Positions 24,458 to 37,131 of a stretch of DNA of 64,000 nucleotides are shown here, piece by piece; positions within the stretch are counted from its first letter, which is position 1, and the number at the start of each line of letters is the position of its first letter. A program made the position numbers and the translations under genes. This DNA is from Pseudophaeomoniella oleicola (lineage: Eukaryota; Ascomycota; Eurotiomycetes; Phaeomoniellales; Phaeomoniellaceae). Under the pieces are notes generated by a model. That model searched no databases. It was not told the origin of the DNA and saw nothing but the letters and a program-made list of their open reading frames with translations. The stretch lies in contig QWDQ01000075.1 of NCBI GenBank assembly GCA_003868215.1, positions 1 through 64,000 on the forward strand. The letters run 5' to 3'.

Positions 24458-26504
24458 CTTGTGCTCTCTGATCTTTTCAAATGGGTTCTGATCAAAAAGG
24501 AGTGACGTTGAGAGAAAAGGGATCTTGGTCAAGATCAAAGAATCGAAGTAAAGATCCGAGCAGATGGACTTGAAAAAGGAGTGGAAGAATACTATAGTAT
24601 TCAAACTTGAGGAATGTAGGCCAAAAAAGGCCTTTGTGTCAAGCCGACTGAATGCAAGGGATCTTCAGGGCCAAGATGCATTCAGCCATCGTGGGATATC
24701 TCACAGCCATATATTATCTCACCGTTGGCCATTGTTCCCATTGTTCCTGAGCCTCACGATGGGATCTCAACTCCACCGGATGTAACGCGGTGCCAGGGGG
24801 TCAGAGAGGGGGTCAAGGAGTGGATGGGTGGCGGGATACTTTCGCTGGGGTTTTCTCGTAGTCTTCCAGTCGAGTGTAGTATGAGATAGCGTGAATAGCT
24901 GGCATTTGACTTTTCATTCGTCCGAACACATGGTTGCCATCACGGGTCTTCATTTTACATAGTACCGGGGGGTCGGATGGGGGAAGGAACAATTCGTGTG
25001 GGCCATGCGTGCCGTCCAGTATGACCCCTGGTCACGGAAGAGGTTGCGTGGACACTGGGGGAAGAATGTGAGAGAAAACGGAAGGCAAGGGGGTTGAAGT
25101 CGATTTAGTCTGACTTGATGGAGAGAGAAAAAAGACAATAAGCCATTCACGGGTCTCCAATGCCTTGGATCTTGATGTAGTGTTAAACACTGTGAACGGG
25201 GAGCTGAGAACTGTTCCCAGTAACCAATACCCAGTAGTTCGTCTTGCATAATGACAATCTAAGTCACTACCATGATCGGTAAGAGAGTACCGGGTTCGAA
25301 TGTTCCTGGTTGGCGGGGGAGAGGGAGAGAAACCGGCGCTTGAGGCTGACATTCCATTCCAATCCGAGGTTTTTGATGTCGACCATCTGATTCGTCGAGT
25401 GGTTGGATATTTCAAACATTCCAACGCGAAATTGAAATTGAAACGCCCTCGGGCATTAGTTCGTATCAAATCCTGGACCAATGGTAATTGGATATTCAGC
25501 CTCCCCTTTTTCCAGGTACGAGATGAAAGAAGATGAAAAAGATGAACGGGGTGACTAAGCTGACCATGGCGCCGTCCATTCCCACGAATCATCATCTGTT
25601 CCTCTTGTTTCTTCTGATACCATGACAAAGGGTTATCGATAGTGTAGATCTACAGTAATCGAGACTCTTCCCCCTCGCGTTTCACGATACAGATCAGTCA
25701 ACAGGATGAAACGAATGTGGCTCCGGGGTTGTTGATGGTTGGTTGACTATCGAAGAAGATAATCTGGCTACCGTAACTTAGTAGTTGCTACTGTGCCGAT
25801 ATCCCTAAGTTACAACCCAATAACCTATCAAAGACCTCACTTCTGCTTCTCTATCCTAATCTAATTACTTTTCGGAGATTGACCAACTTCTGGACCATCC
25901 AACCATTCATCTACCTTGGGTCCTTCCCTCTGTGGCTTCATGACTCTTGCAACCAGCTCATTCGCAGAAGGGGAAAAGTGAGGGTATGCTCTACAACTTG
26001 CTTGCAAATTGGCAATGTCGACATGACCCCTATGACGGTGCTGTAGGTGCATGCGTGCGTGCGTGAATCATCAATGGAAGCTATCCTCAACACACTACTA
26101 CGACGTAGTAGTATTCGAGCACGGCTTCCCTCAGATACACAAGTGCCATACGTAGTAATTGCTCCAGTCTGCCGAAGGTTCCGTACTCCATGCAGTAGAT
26201 CAAACAATTGCTTGATTTTGAGACCAGGATACAATCTACAAGCTGATGACTAGATCATCCTCCTGTTCCGGATTTACCATTGTATTAATTAATGTATTCT
26301 GACTTGATCCCGCACTAATTCCCATTCGCCCAGAGAAGCAAATGAGAAGAAAAAAAAGAAAGAAAAATCTATATTGAAGGCAGAGAGGAAAACGGGACTG
26401 CGGAGGTAGGGACATGGGGATATACATGTTGTTAACGGAAAGTGAATTCAATTGATCTGAAGGTGTACTCCATAGTAGTAGTCATGGACGCTCCTCCTTG
26501 TCCG
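24458..26504. other. Intergenic, GH16 start to VPS8 end
   Basis: No gene supported. It holds the GH16 promoter on the left, with a 16-base palindrome at 24587-24602. Two members of the CTACTACG/CGTAGTAG family lie at 26095-26111 and 26149-26157. A minus-strand 198-codon frame at 25032-25628 has no motif. VPS8 3' flanking DNA is on the right. Confidence 0.5.
24587..24602. promoter_or_regulatory. Perfect 16-base palindrome upstream of GH16 gene
   Basis: GAATACTATAGTATTC reads the same on both strands and lies 130 bases upstream of the GH16 start codon. It contains abutting TACTA and TAGTA half-sites, the same halves seen in the TACTACGTAGTA family but without the central CG. A binding site for a dimeric regulator is an inference from symmetry and position. 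Confidence 0.4.
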
Positions 26505-29500
26505 TTATGAATTTACATTGCAGATCGGGCAGACCACCTCCTGACGTTCTTCCTCTCGTCCGGAGTTGCCACTGCCATCGCCACCATTCATGTGCGATTT
26601 TGCATCTTCCTCCTCTCGTCTTTGCTGCAGACAGCCTTGATGATATAGGTGTCGGCAAGCAAAGACCATGACAGCGCTGAGCTCCATGTCATTTCCATGT
26701 GAGGATCCTGAGGCTGCATCCTCGTCGTCCTCGTCTGAGCCGTCATCGATAGCTTTGCCTTTCCCGCGCGATACTTCATCCACTTTGATTTTCTCTTGTC
26801 GCCGTCGGAGATCCCGCGCCTGTTTCTTTTGCCATGCTGTCCAAATTTGACCTCCCGATCCAGGTCCCCATACTCGTCGACGACAAATTTCGCAAGTCTG
26901 GCTCCGCGGTCTCCAGCCTTGTTGTCGCAGCTTCGATACCTCATCGACGTGCACGAACAGGTCCTTGTTCAGCATCTCGCTAGCCAGGAAAAGTAAGGAC
27001 TCTTCATACGCATATGCAGCAAAAATAGAGCTGATCACTGCTCGCAGCTGGGACAGGGAAGGTGACGACGCTACCGCATCGCTCAAGAATCCCCTCAATA
27101 TCCGGAGAAATGACAGATCTGCCCGGTCTTGGGCGCCTTCGCGGGCCGCCGTTGTCGCTGTCAATAATGCTGTGAACACTTGTTGAACCGTAGCTCGCAG
27201 TGCTGTTGTGACGTGCATATAACCGCTGGTGGACTGGCTGTCATCGTTGTCATTGTCTACGGCCTTCTCGGTACTTGGAAGGATGTTTCGAGCGATCTTC
27301 ACCACGGCATTGACCAGATCTAGCCATAGCGTTTCCTCGAACGACAATGCTTGCGGCTCGGCACTTGTCCGCCTATTGGCTCTTGCTTTTGTCTTCGGCA
27401 TCATGTTTGTCTGTCGCTGACACAGCCAAATGCCGACTTTCGCGTACTTGTCCAAGGATTCAAGCAAGTCTCCAATAGCCTCGTCTGTGTTATCAACATC
27501 TGGGCTTTCTTCCAGTGTCTTCATGATACCTGTCAGAGCAGCCTCTAAGGTCTCGAGGTGCCTCTTGAGCCTTTCCATTGCACCTTTGACCTGACCTTGG
27601 CGAACCAGTAAGATCACTGCAGCATCAATGATACCAGATGATTCAAGGGCTGGAAGGATTTGTTTAAGATCAAGATCAGAAGTTCGCAGTTTATCGACGT
27701 ACTCCCGGACGTGCTTCGGATTGTACTGGCACATCAGTTGGACATAACGTTCTGTCAAACGAATGTCCGCTTTTGAGTGCATAGTGAAAGTCGTCTCATC
27801 AGGCTCGAAAAGGGAGCGCAAATATTCGAACTGCCCTTGTGGATCATCGTCCAAAGTCTCCAAGAAGTGTGCGTGTAGTTGAGGAAGTACATGGTCAATG
27901 GTCAGTGCTGTCCTTGGAATGCTAATATAGAGAAGGTCATCGGCATGCTCTTCAACCGTTGCTTCAACTTCCCGTCGTTGCCTGTCTGTGAGTCCCGGTT
28001 CAGATCCCGAGGATAACAGTGCCAACAATGTGTCGAAGACGCCTTCCTCATCCTCACGGTCTTTAAAGTACGTCTCGACGAGTTGCGAATACTGACGTTC
28101 GCTCTTGAAAACATACTTCAGGACCCTGTAGAAGTTCGCTCCTTCGAATGTGGGGACCAGCGACTGTAGGTCTGGGGGGTGATATACGGATAAGAGATAT
28201 TCCACGCTTAATTGACATTCCTCGGCCAAATCTTCAGATGGAAAGTGGCATAAGCGGACGAGAACTTGATGCAGAGTAGTCCCCGACAATAAAATATACT
28301 GAGGATACTTGGGTAAATTCCTCGCTAGAAACATGTCAAGAAATATGGTGTCCTCGGGGTCGAAATCAGGCGGAGTCATTACTTCAAGTAGGATAGAGAC
28401 AATGAATTGTCGGTTGATTGCTTTATTGTAGACAACGCCGTGGTCTTTTGAATGTGCTCCAGCACCACTAGACAATTGCTCAGATGCGTCGTTCAAGAAC
28501 GTGTCCTCGAAGGCCTCATTCAACACGCTCATGAAATCAGCTGCGTCGAGCGAAAGTATAGACTTCAAATGTGGAAACGACGAAGCTTTCGATGTGTAGT
28601 TCGGCTGTTCTGCCTTCGCGGGTAAGGTACGGAGCTCAGAACGCGGTCTTCCTGAGAAGAGGAAAGTATAAACCTGCGCCTTAGCTTTGATAGATATGTC
28701 ATCTGGCATAGCAAATCCGCCTGGATATTGGCGACCTGTCAGAATAAATGACAGGTACGGAAAGCATTTTAGTGCGGTAGTTTTCCGCTGAACAGTCATG
28801 TCATCGTGTCCATTTGCTTGAGGGATCTCGGCCATTGACAACAGCTCTTGGAGCGGTCCGACAAAATCATCCAGTGTCTTGGTCCATACGTGGATGTACG
28901 CATCGTAGAGACTATTTCTCTTGCAAAGAGTCGTCACCTGGTCAATGTCCATGCTCGAGGTATCCAGAAGACATATAATGTCTTCTAGATCGGATACAGT
29001 ATGATTCGTCAAGTAGTGTTCGATCAGGGCCTTGACTGCAGGAGGGGGGAGGGCCCTCACTTCTCCAGAAATGATATATGGTTCGAGGGTATCAAGGAAG
29101 ACCGATGTCATATCGTGTTCCTCGTACCATGTAAACACTTCTTCGAAAAGGAAGTCCCTATCATTCAAGCTAATACAAGCGGATATGCACACACCTGCCA
29201 ACTCCGCGAGTTGTGGTTTCTCCAACTGCTCTGGTTCTGCTTGCTGATTACGCCCAAAGGCGTACCGCAAGGAGGCCGATATCATCTCCACTAGTTTCGG
29301 ACGGACGACATCGTGTCGTGAGTCCTCGTCTTCAGGTAGCCCTATTGTGATCTTCTCCCCATTCCCGAGATAGTAATCCGTCGCGAGACGTAATGCTGCG
29401 ATAAAATCGCCACGCTCCATTAGAGCCAGCAGCCGGTCTGCCCAATTGGACAAACTACCAATAGAAATGTCATTGAAGCCTAGGAGAAATAGTCTCCCTT

Positions 29501-31286
29501 TGTAGGCACGGAAACTCATGTAGAATGCATCTGCAACGACTCCGTGCATGGAAGTGTCTTCCTCATCCAGTTGTTCAACAACAGCGTGTAGTTGCTGGGA
29601 GAAGAGGTCCGTATGGTAGATATTCTTCTGCAAGAGATCGAACGAGTCTGTCACGCGCATCGACTGGTCTTCTAATATGAAGAGCTGTTGAGTGACGGTG
29701 AGGACAGCCAACACTGACCGGCTCAGCCACTGTACAGCTACGATGGCTTCATCTGCGGTCCAACGAGATCTCGTCTCAAACTGAAACTCCGGAGGCTTAT
29801 CTCTTCCAGCGGGTTCAGATGGTTCAACCTCATCCACATCTAGGATCGTCAGGACGTTAGACCAGCAATAAACGAGTTTGGTCCTTGACATATCCGACTC
29901 TTGGCCTTTGAGCTTGATAGCAGGAAACCAAGCAAGTGCAGCACTCATGACGCCATGAGCTCTGACCTCCTTTGGTCTTGCAGCTTTATGCTGAGTCTGT
30001 GCTATGGGCGTGGTGGAAACAATCACGAGGAGATACGGTGTCATCATTGCCACCAGCCCTACTCCGTCAGAGGCTTGCTCGATGTTTCCCAATGGCAATG
30101 GGGAAAAGGCGAGGACAGAACTAGGCTTGCGAGGTCTGGAATCTCTTTGAATGAGGTCTGGGTAACGTCCGAGAATCCTAGTCGTTTTCATTGCTCGGGC
30201 GACGGATCCAAGCCCACGGGTTGCGAGATGAGAGAATGCCATGCCACGTTCATCCGCTGAGACAAGTGCAGTACGGCGAGCACCCAGAAAACCGAGATGC
30301 AGGATCGAAGCACCAGGTACGTGACCGTCAGAGGTCCGCGCTTGCCCTTGATGATGTTCCACCGGGGGAATGTGTAAGAATGGCCGCGCAGCCCTAGCTA
30401 TCTCCCATGTAAAAATATGACCACTAGTGTGGCCAGAAGCCACGGTACTGTGGTCTGCTGAAACAGCGAGTGCAACGACCGCACCACATTCTACTGCTTG
30501 TGTACCTGGTCCAATGATGGCTTTGTGTACCTGTTGGTAATCAAAGACAAGGACTATCCCCTTCGAGGTCCCGATTATGATGTTCGTAGATATTGCAACA
30601 CACGTTGGTCGACCGAAATTTCTCTTTCCTATCTCTGAAAATGCTTGCCCTGTCACTTTTCGAAGCTTTGTCCACCGAATCACTTCCCACGGCGCGGAAG
30701 TCGGTTCTGGTTCAAGCTCAGCTGAACCCGGAAACGCGACGCTAGCTATTGATGATTGTCTTGAGTGGTTGCCGAGGAAGGCTGGCGAAGATGCTCGTGG
30801 TGAGCTCAAGGGGGAAGACGAAAGCCGCGACTGAAAGCGCCGGTCGAATGGGCGGTGGGTGCCACTGGGGCTTCTACCGTAGGAAGGGCTTCGATACAGT
30901 AGCGCATCGCTTCGAGAGATGGACAACAGGGAACCCTTCTGATGTTAGTCATGGGATGAATGGCCAAAGGCATATGCGCACACCTGTATAGAAGGCGTAT
31001 CATCTGGTATTTCTGAGTTACTGCCGTCGAAGCTGGGAGAGTCGTTGACCGCATGCAGCGGTGGTGTTCTCGGTGCCTGCGTAAGTGATGGAGGCCTTTC
31101 ATCTTGCTGCGAGTTTCGTAAAGGACTTGATCTTCCTTCATCTTCATCTTCAAGCTCTAGTGCGTCATCAGAGGTGCCAAATCTATCATGCTCTCCTAAT
31201 GTCCTCTCCAGGTCATCTCTAGTACCGCCCAAACCTATAGCATCCTCCCGGGCAACATCTTCACCCTCCGTTGACTGCGTACTCAT
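26505..31286 (-). CDS. VPS8: Vps8, CORVET tethering complex subunit (1578 aa, 2 exons)
   Basis: Transcribed leftwards. Exon 1 is 30984-31286 and exon 2 is 26505-30938, with a 45-base intron in phase 0. The first 170 residues are acidic and Ser-rich. Then comes a beta-propeller region: RRNFGRPTCVAI-like start at about residue 200, GTSKGIVLVFDYQQ, and SADHSTVASGHTSGHIFTW. A long alpha-solenoid with clathrin-heavy-chain-like repeats follows. The C terminus has a RING-H2-type finger: CEICRRRVWGPG at about residue 1450, CRHLYHQGCL, and CPICNVNS as the last residues. This architecture is diagnostic for Vps8, the CORVET-specific subunit that binds Rab5/Vps21 on early endosomes and tethers vesicles on the way to the vacuole. 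Length is close to other filamentous-fungal Vps8 proteins. An acidic loop (GSDEDDEDAASGSS) sits inside the RING. Confidence 0.95.
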
Positions 31287-31839
31287 CGAGAAAACCTCCT
31301 CACAATCATCGCTTCAAACCCGCGTAGATCCGCATCAACGGACATAAGCTTCGTCACAGAGGTAGAGAACAGAGTGATGCGCCAATTGGTCGGTCTCGTA
31401 CTGGAGACGAGCGCTGTGGGGCTTAGTGATGTTGCGATTCGGCTGATGAAGAAGCTATTCCCCTTAACGGCAGAGCTGCAGATAGGTCGAGAGCGAACTC
31501 CCAAGGATGTTCAATCCATACACCACCAGATCTCAGAGGGTATGAAATGGTGAGACGGCAATTGCTAGATTGAGTTGGCTGAGGATGCAACTGCTGGCAA
31601 TTACTGCTCTGATGTTGCAATGCAAAGCTACCTAGGTTAGGTAAGCTTAGCTTATGCTTTGGCCTAAGTACTTCCCGTGCAATGGAAGTCTAGTGGGGAG
31701 GTCAGAACATCGTAATCAATACACTTCTATCTACAGCTATCTCGTGCTTCTGGTTATTTAATGAGCAGAACCAGACTGATTTCGCTGCATTCATACATCT
31801 ATCATAACCATGGGTATCCACCAATACAAATCGAGTTGA
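31287..31839. other. Intergenic, VPS8 start to SNT2 end
   Basis: About 550 bases between two leftward genes. The part nearest 31287 should be the VPS8 promoter and leader. No conserved coding sequence or clear motif was seen. Confidence 0.5.
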
Positions 31840-34800
31840 TCATGAGAGCAGGTTCCGCAAGCTCGGGCTTGCGCTAGCTCCAGGAAACCTGCCAGCCGCA
31901 CTTCCTGGTCTCTCGGCGTCACCTGGGGTTGCCGGCCTATGCCCTTCTAGACTCGTATTACGTGACATAACATGTGCCCGTTCCAGTCCATGCTGGGGTA
32001 CTGGAGGCGGTGGCGGAGGAGGCGGAGGGCCTACGTAGGATCTGGGAGGATCATACATTCCCTGCCTGGGCGATGAGCTGGCGCGCATATCTTGAGGCGG
32101 TGACCGAGGAAATGCTGCACGACTCGGTGGCGGAGGCGCTTGAGGAGGTGGCGGAGGAGGACCACGAGAAAAAGGAGAATGTGAAATAGTCTGAGTGAAC
32201 AGTGGAGGATTGGGTGCAAGGGTATGATTTGTCGCGGAGGGAGGCGGAGGCGGTGGAGGAGGAGGGGGAGGTCCATAGGCGTTTCGAGGAGGCGGGACGT
32301 TGCCATAGAAACCTGGGCCCGAAGGCATACCGTGAGGCGGAGGTGGCGGCCGCGGTGGTTGAGGGTGGCCCGGAGTAAAAGGGGTGCCTGAGAGAGTGCT
32401 AGTCTCTGATCCCGGTCGCCATTGTGGAAGTGGTGAGCCTAACGAACGAGAAGGCCAGCTTGGTGTTGACTGCCGACTTGGATGTGAGTGAAAAGCTGAC
32501 CAGCGCTCCGGATTATGTGGAGGTGGTTGGTAGAAAAGAGGCGGCTGATTCAGCGATGATATTGGGGGCGTAACCTTGCTGACTGGAATTACAGGCACCG
32601 GCTCTGGCGACATCGGTGGCGACCTCTTGTTAACGTGGCACTTGTGGCATTGCCAAAACTTTTCTTTAGGCGGTGAAGACGAGCAAACACGGTCAATTGG
32701 CTGGACACTCTGAGTCGGAGCCATTGGCTCTGATTGAACAATTCCGTTAACGGCAGCAGGTCCAGCACTTGGTGCACTGGAGGACCGTTCACCTGTCATA
32801 GCATCCGACAGGGGAGTTGACCAATTGGCCTCATTCGGGCTAATACCATTCGCCAGAGGTTGAGCTCCGTTGACTCCGTTGACTCCATTGACTTGAGCGG
32901 ATGGAGCACGTCGGCTTTGCTTGTCAACTGACCACCATCTCGGACTGACATCGGTGTGACAGTTGTAGCATTTCTTATCATCTAACTCGGAACTCTTGGT
33001 TCCGATGGTAGCCAACGTCTCAGGTTCGGCGAGTATCTCCTCTGAGGATTTTGGAACGACATCTGCTGGGGAAGTGCGACCACTTTTCGGCTGAGAACTA
33101 ATCATTGAAGCTCTTCTATTAGTTGAAGTTGGAGTTGGCTGGACAGTGGGTGCCTGCTGAATCTGGAGTGCCTTCCGTAAGGCACCGGTGACGCTCAGAT
33201 CAGCCTGTTTGAAGGTTTGCGCAAAAAGTTGAAGAGCTGTTATGCCTCCCTCTATTTTTTCCGTAATAGGATGCACGATCGTAGTGACAGAATGGTGCGG
33301 ACACCAGATCGCAGCGGTAGCGGATCCCACCTCGTCCCCTAGTTTGATTGTACTGACCACGTCTCTGCGCGTGCTTTTGACTGGCGTAAGGTCAAACCCA
33401 AACTGATAGCCCGCCTGTTGAGCACACCCAACGTGAAAGATAACGTTGCAGCTGGAACTATGGCAAGAAACGCAGGGTGGCCCGCTTGTATGACATATCT
33501 TGCACACTTGTTCTCTGCGCTCTCTGGGTATCAGGCCAAACCCTTCAGAGGGCTCCAATAAGGTGGCATTGCCGAATTTGATCTCCGGGGTCCAAAGCGC
33601 GCAAACTATGTGCGTCCAGTTGTTGCCCGAAGTTCGCTTGAGTGCTTCCCTAGGGTTGGTCGGTCGACCAGCCAGGTCCTGCTGTTGTCTGTAAAGTCGC
33701 ACAGCTTCATCGACCATCTCCTTTTCCTTGCGTTCTTTCTCACGCTCGCGGTCACTCTTCTTCTTATGTGAGACCCTAGGTGGCTCCATGAGCTCGTGTG
33801 GTGTATGCCTGACAGGACACAATAGGCAATCATAACTGGTGGATACCATGGGATTGCGATCGTTGGAGCATGTATCACAAATCCATTTCTTCGTAGCACG
33901 AGCTGGACTGACACCGTAGCATGATCTGTGCACAGCTAAGCGGCAATCGCGACAGTTGAGAAGTTCATCGCCGTCTAGATCAATAAGAGAGCATATCGCA
34001 CACGGTAAAACTTTGACACGAGGAGGTTCGGGTGGCAAAGGTCCAGGTTCCGGAGGCTTTTCTACTGGCTTCCCTGTTCGAACTGATGGCTCTGCAGCTG
34101 CTGTCGGAGGTTCCTTTGTGGGCTTGGCCTTCTTTGGAGCGACCTCCGTCGACTGGACAATGCTTGCGGGGACTTCCACACCAGCAGATGCAGCGGCTGC
34201 AGCGGTCGTCGAGCTGATGGCATCGCCGGCTTCTTCCTGGGCTTCCACGAGGGCACGGATCAGTTCTTCATCGAGCTTCCGCTTCCAAGCTCTGCCTCCA
34301 GTAGCAGAAACCTTTTTGGAGACTTCCTCGATGCTTTCCCATTGGATGCCGTACTTGCGCCAAAGTATTGCGCATCGGTGACAAAGTGCCAACGTCAACC
34401 AATTCTTCTTATCTCGCGAATTTTTGGAGGCGGAATCTGGAGGTATCAAGGTCCCGGGAGTTGTACCTGGGGCTCTTCGCCATTGGCGAGAGCTTCTAGT
34501 AGCGCAGAACTTGCATTCAAACCCACGCTTCTTTTCAGCGGCTTTGGCGTTATCATAGGCGGAATCATCCTGATCATCCGCAAGATCATCCAAGAGTTTA
34601 GCGGGAGGCGGATCTTTGGCTTTGACATCATCTGATATCTTGCCCTCTTTCTTTGTCTTGCGGCCTTCATATCCACCCCATATCTGCCTACCTCGCTCTG
34701 TCTTCTTCCACATGTAGTAGTACCTGACTATACGAGCTTCCTTAATCGTCGGGCTGACATGGCGTGCCACATTATGCAATTCCGATCCATATTTAGAGAC

Positions 34801-37131
34801 GCCTTCCTCAAAGCGCTTGACCTCTTCCTTGTTCAGATCGGGTTCCTTCAAGTCACTGCGAAGGTGCAGCCCTTTCATGGACCCCAATGCTGCTTCAACG
34901 TCGTACTTGTGTTCATAGAGCTTTTCGATCGCTTTTGTCATGAAGTTGGTGGAGTATGGAGGCAAGCCGTAGAGTGGTGCTAAAGCCTTGACTTTTTCCA
35001 TGTAGTCATCGACCAACTTCTCGCTGTCTACAGAATCAACATCCATCGCGTTGTCATCTTCTCCCCGCGTTGTGAATTTCACTGGATCGGGCATCGTGAA
35101 GATGAGTTGCGCAGTATGCTCCTTTTTGCCTTTGGTCTCCACAGGTTCATCTTCGCCTCGATAAACAAACCCGGTAGGCTCGTCTAATACCCACTTCGGC
35201 CTTCTCAACTTGCTTTCCCTATCTGCTTCGATGGCAGCTAACGTTTCTTTGGACAGCTTGCCATCTTTCTTGTGACTCGATGACTTGACGTATTTCTTCT
35301 TGATCTCCGCTGGCTTGACGTATTCGATGGGATGGCCGTGCCACACCATGACATTTGCTTGATGCCTCGGACCCAATCTGGAGCTCGCTCGAGGATAGAT
35401 ACGATCGTCATAATCAAGAGCATCCTCCACGCGACAGTGAATCCCCAGATATCTGTACGGCCACATAGTTGCCTGTGCGATCTGCTCAGGTGTAGCTGGA
35501 GGATGTTGGGCCTTTTCGGATGTAACACTGCTTGCGCGAGTGGCTTCTGGCGGCGGCTCTTCTTCGTCCTCAAACATCTCGTCCTCGGGTTCGTTACCGA
35601 CGTCACCTAGGTTCGGCGTATTTCTGGCCTCCAATTTTCGCTCCTGGGCTCGACTGCAAGGGCCACAGGCCCAGGCAAATCCACGGGCAGGTTTCTTTTG
35701 CAGAACCGGGCGGACGCATGTCATGTGATAAGTATTCTGGCATACGGCACAATCAACTGAATCATTGCTTTGAGAAAGGTCAGCGCGCGGTCCCAGGACT
35801 ATCTAAGTATACTCACTTCGCCGCATATCCTCCACATCTCTTGCAGGTTTTCACCGCACTGGTCAATTCCTTGCCACGGCCGATTTCAACAAGGACAAAT
35901 TTCCACCTCTCATCCAACACCTTTTTGACGTGGTGGGGGACGTTAATAACCTTCTTCGTCGGGATAATTTCGTAGTAGCGATGCATGTACCGATCGTAGA
36001 GTTTCTCATACCAGAAAGAGTCTTTTATCTTTCGATATGCATCCAAATCGGGGATTTCTGATATATGCAAGATACTACACTTGCCTCTCAACGAAGTCAA
36101 GGGACAAACGTCGGAGTGCATGGACGCGAAGACCACTCGGGTGTCCTGGACCTTGCGCTGGATGTCCTTCGGTCGGTAGTACCAATTCACCCTGACCGCA
36201 TCAACTGGTGCACTTTGGTCATTGCGCTTATGTAGGAATTGCATGATGCGCGCAAGGTAGTATGGCTCGCCAGGAGGCTCACAGACGAAGTAGGCATGAT
36301 CTGTGAATTCGATCGTTAGCAAGCAAGACCCTGGGGTAAGAAAGGTACCAACAAAGACTTACCGTTCACGCCCAAGACCGTGCCATCGTCGGCCTTCAAT
36401 TTGCCATTCTTCAGCATTGCGCCACTCTTTTCGAAAGTCATCATATTTGACTCTGTATATGTCGAAGCAGCGGCTCCACGAGGTCGGCTCGTCGACTGTG
36501 TCTGATGAGCAGTCGCAGGAGTCGTGACGCCACTACCAGGCTGCTTGCGCTTCTTAGAAGTTGATGACGTCTGGTTGGAAAGTGAATGCGAGGAAATAGC
36601 GGACAAGCCAGCGAGTCCATCCTTGGCACCTGAGGTGTTGGCTGGAGAGGCACTGTTGATCGCAGCAAAGCCGGTCTTTCTTGTATTGAGACCGTTCGCT
36701 TTCTCCTCGGTTGCGCTGGATGCGGCGACCGGGGCCTGCAAGGATTTCTTCGGTGCTTGATCTGATGTGCCATGTCCATTCATCTCTGTATCGCCCTCGA
36801 AGTCTTTATCTTCAGCATAGTTCGGTCTCACACCACTTGTCCTATTGCGCGATCGAGTACCGTAGGGTGCACCTGCAGAGGTGCCCGATGTTTCCCCATT
36901 TCCATCATCCTCCTGGAATCTTATATCTCCAGAATGATTGCTTGCAGTCCCATCAGCAGGTATGTTTACCGTATCTGAAGGCGGCATAGAGTCCGGTCTG
37001 CTCTCTGCAGCGCCGTTGACTTGTTGGGATTGTCCATTTTCTGTCGGGGCTCCACCGTCAGTCACGCGGGAAGAGGATTGATGGGCCACAAAATTATCGC
37101 TCGGCGCATCAGTCCCTGACATTGCTGACAT
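31840..37131 (-). CDS. SNT2: Snt2-type BAH-PHD-SANT-GATA chromatin protein (1726 aa, 3 exons)
   Basis: Transcribed leftwards. Exons: 36363-37131, 35817-36300, 31840-35767. The head (about 250 residues) is disordered, with TRSRNRTSGVRPNY and a KKRK basic patch. A BAH domain (DHAYFVCEPPGEPYYLARIM through PTKKVINVP) spans about residues 250-390. PHD1 starts CKRCGG and continues CAVCQNTYHMTC at about 409-455. A SANT domain (EEVKRFEEGVSKYGSELHNV) is near residue 730. A GATA-like finger (CKFCATRSSRQWRR...LCHRCAILWRKYG) is near 830-890. PHD2 (CAICSLIDLDGDELLNCRDC) and an extended PHD (IVCALWTPEIKFGN, CNVIFHVGCAQQAGYQFGFD) occupy about 1000-1220. A second C-x2-C pair of GATA type (CYNCHTDVSPRWW) lies near 1350, and the last 350 residues are Pro-rich. 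Snt2 proteins read histone H3 tails and act in Lid2/Rpd3-related complexes in the nucleus. Confidence 0.95.

Noticed and set aside
25285-25302. GGTTCGAAT resembling a tRNA T loop
   Set aside because: The following bases do not complete a B box and no cloverleaf can be drawn.
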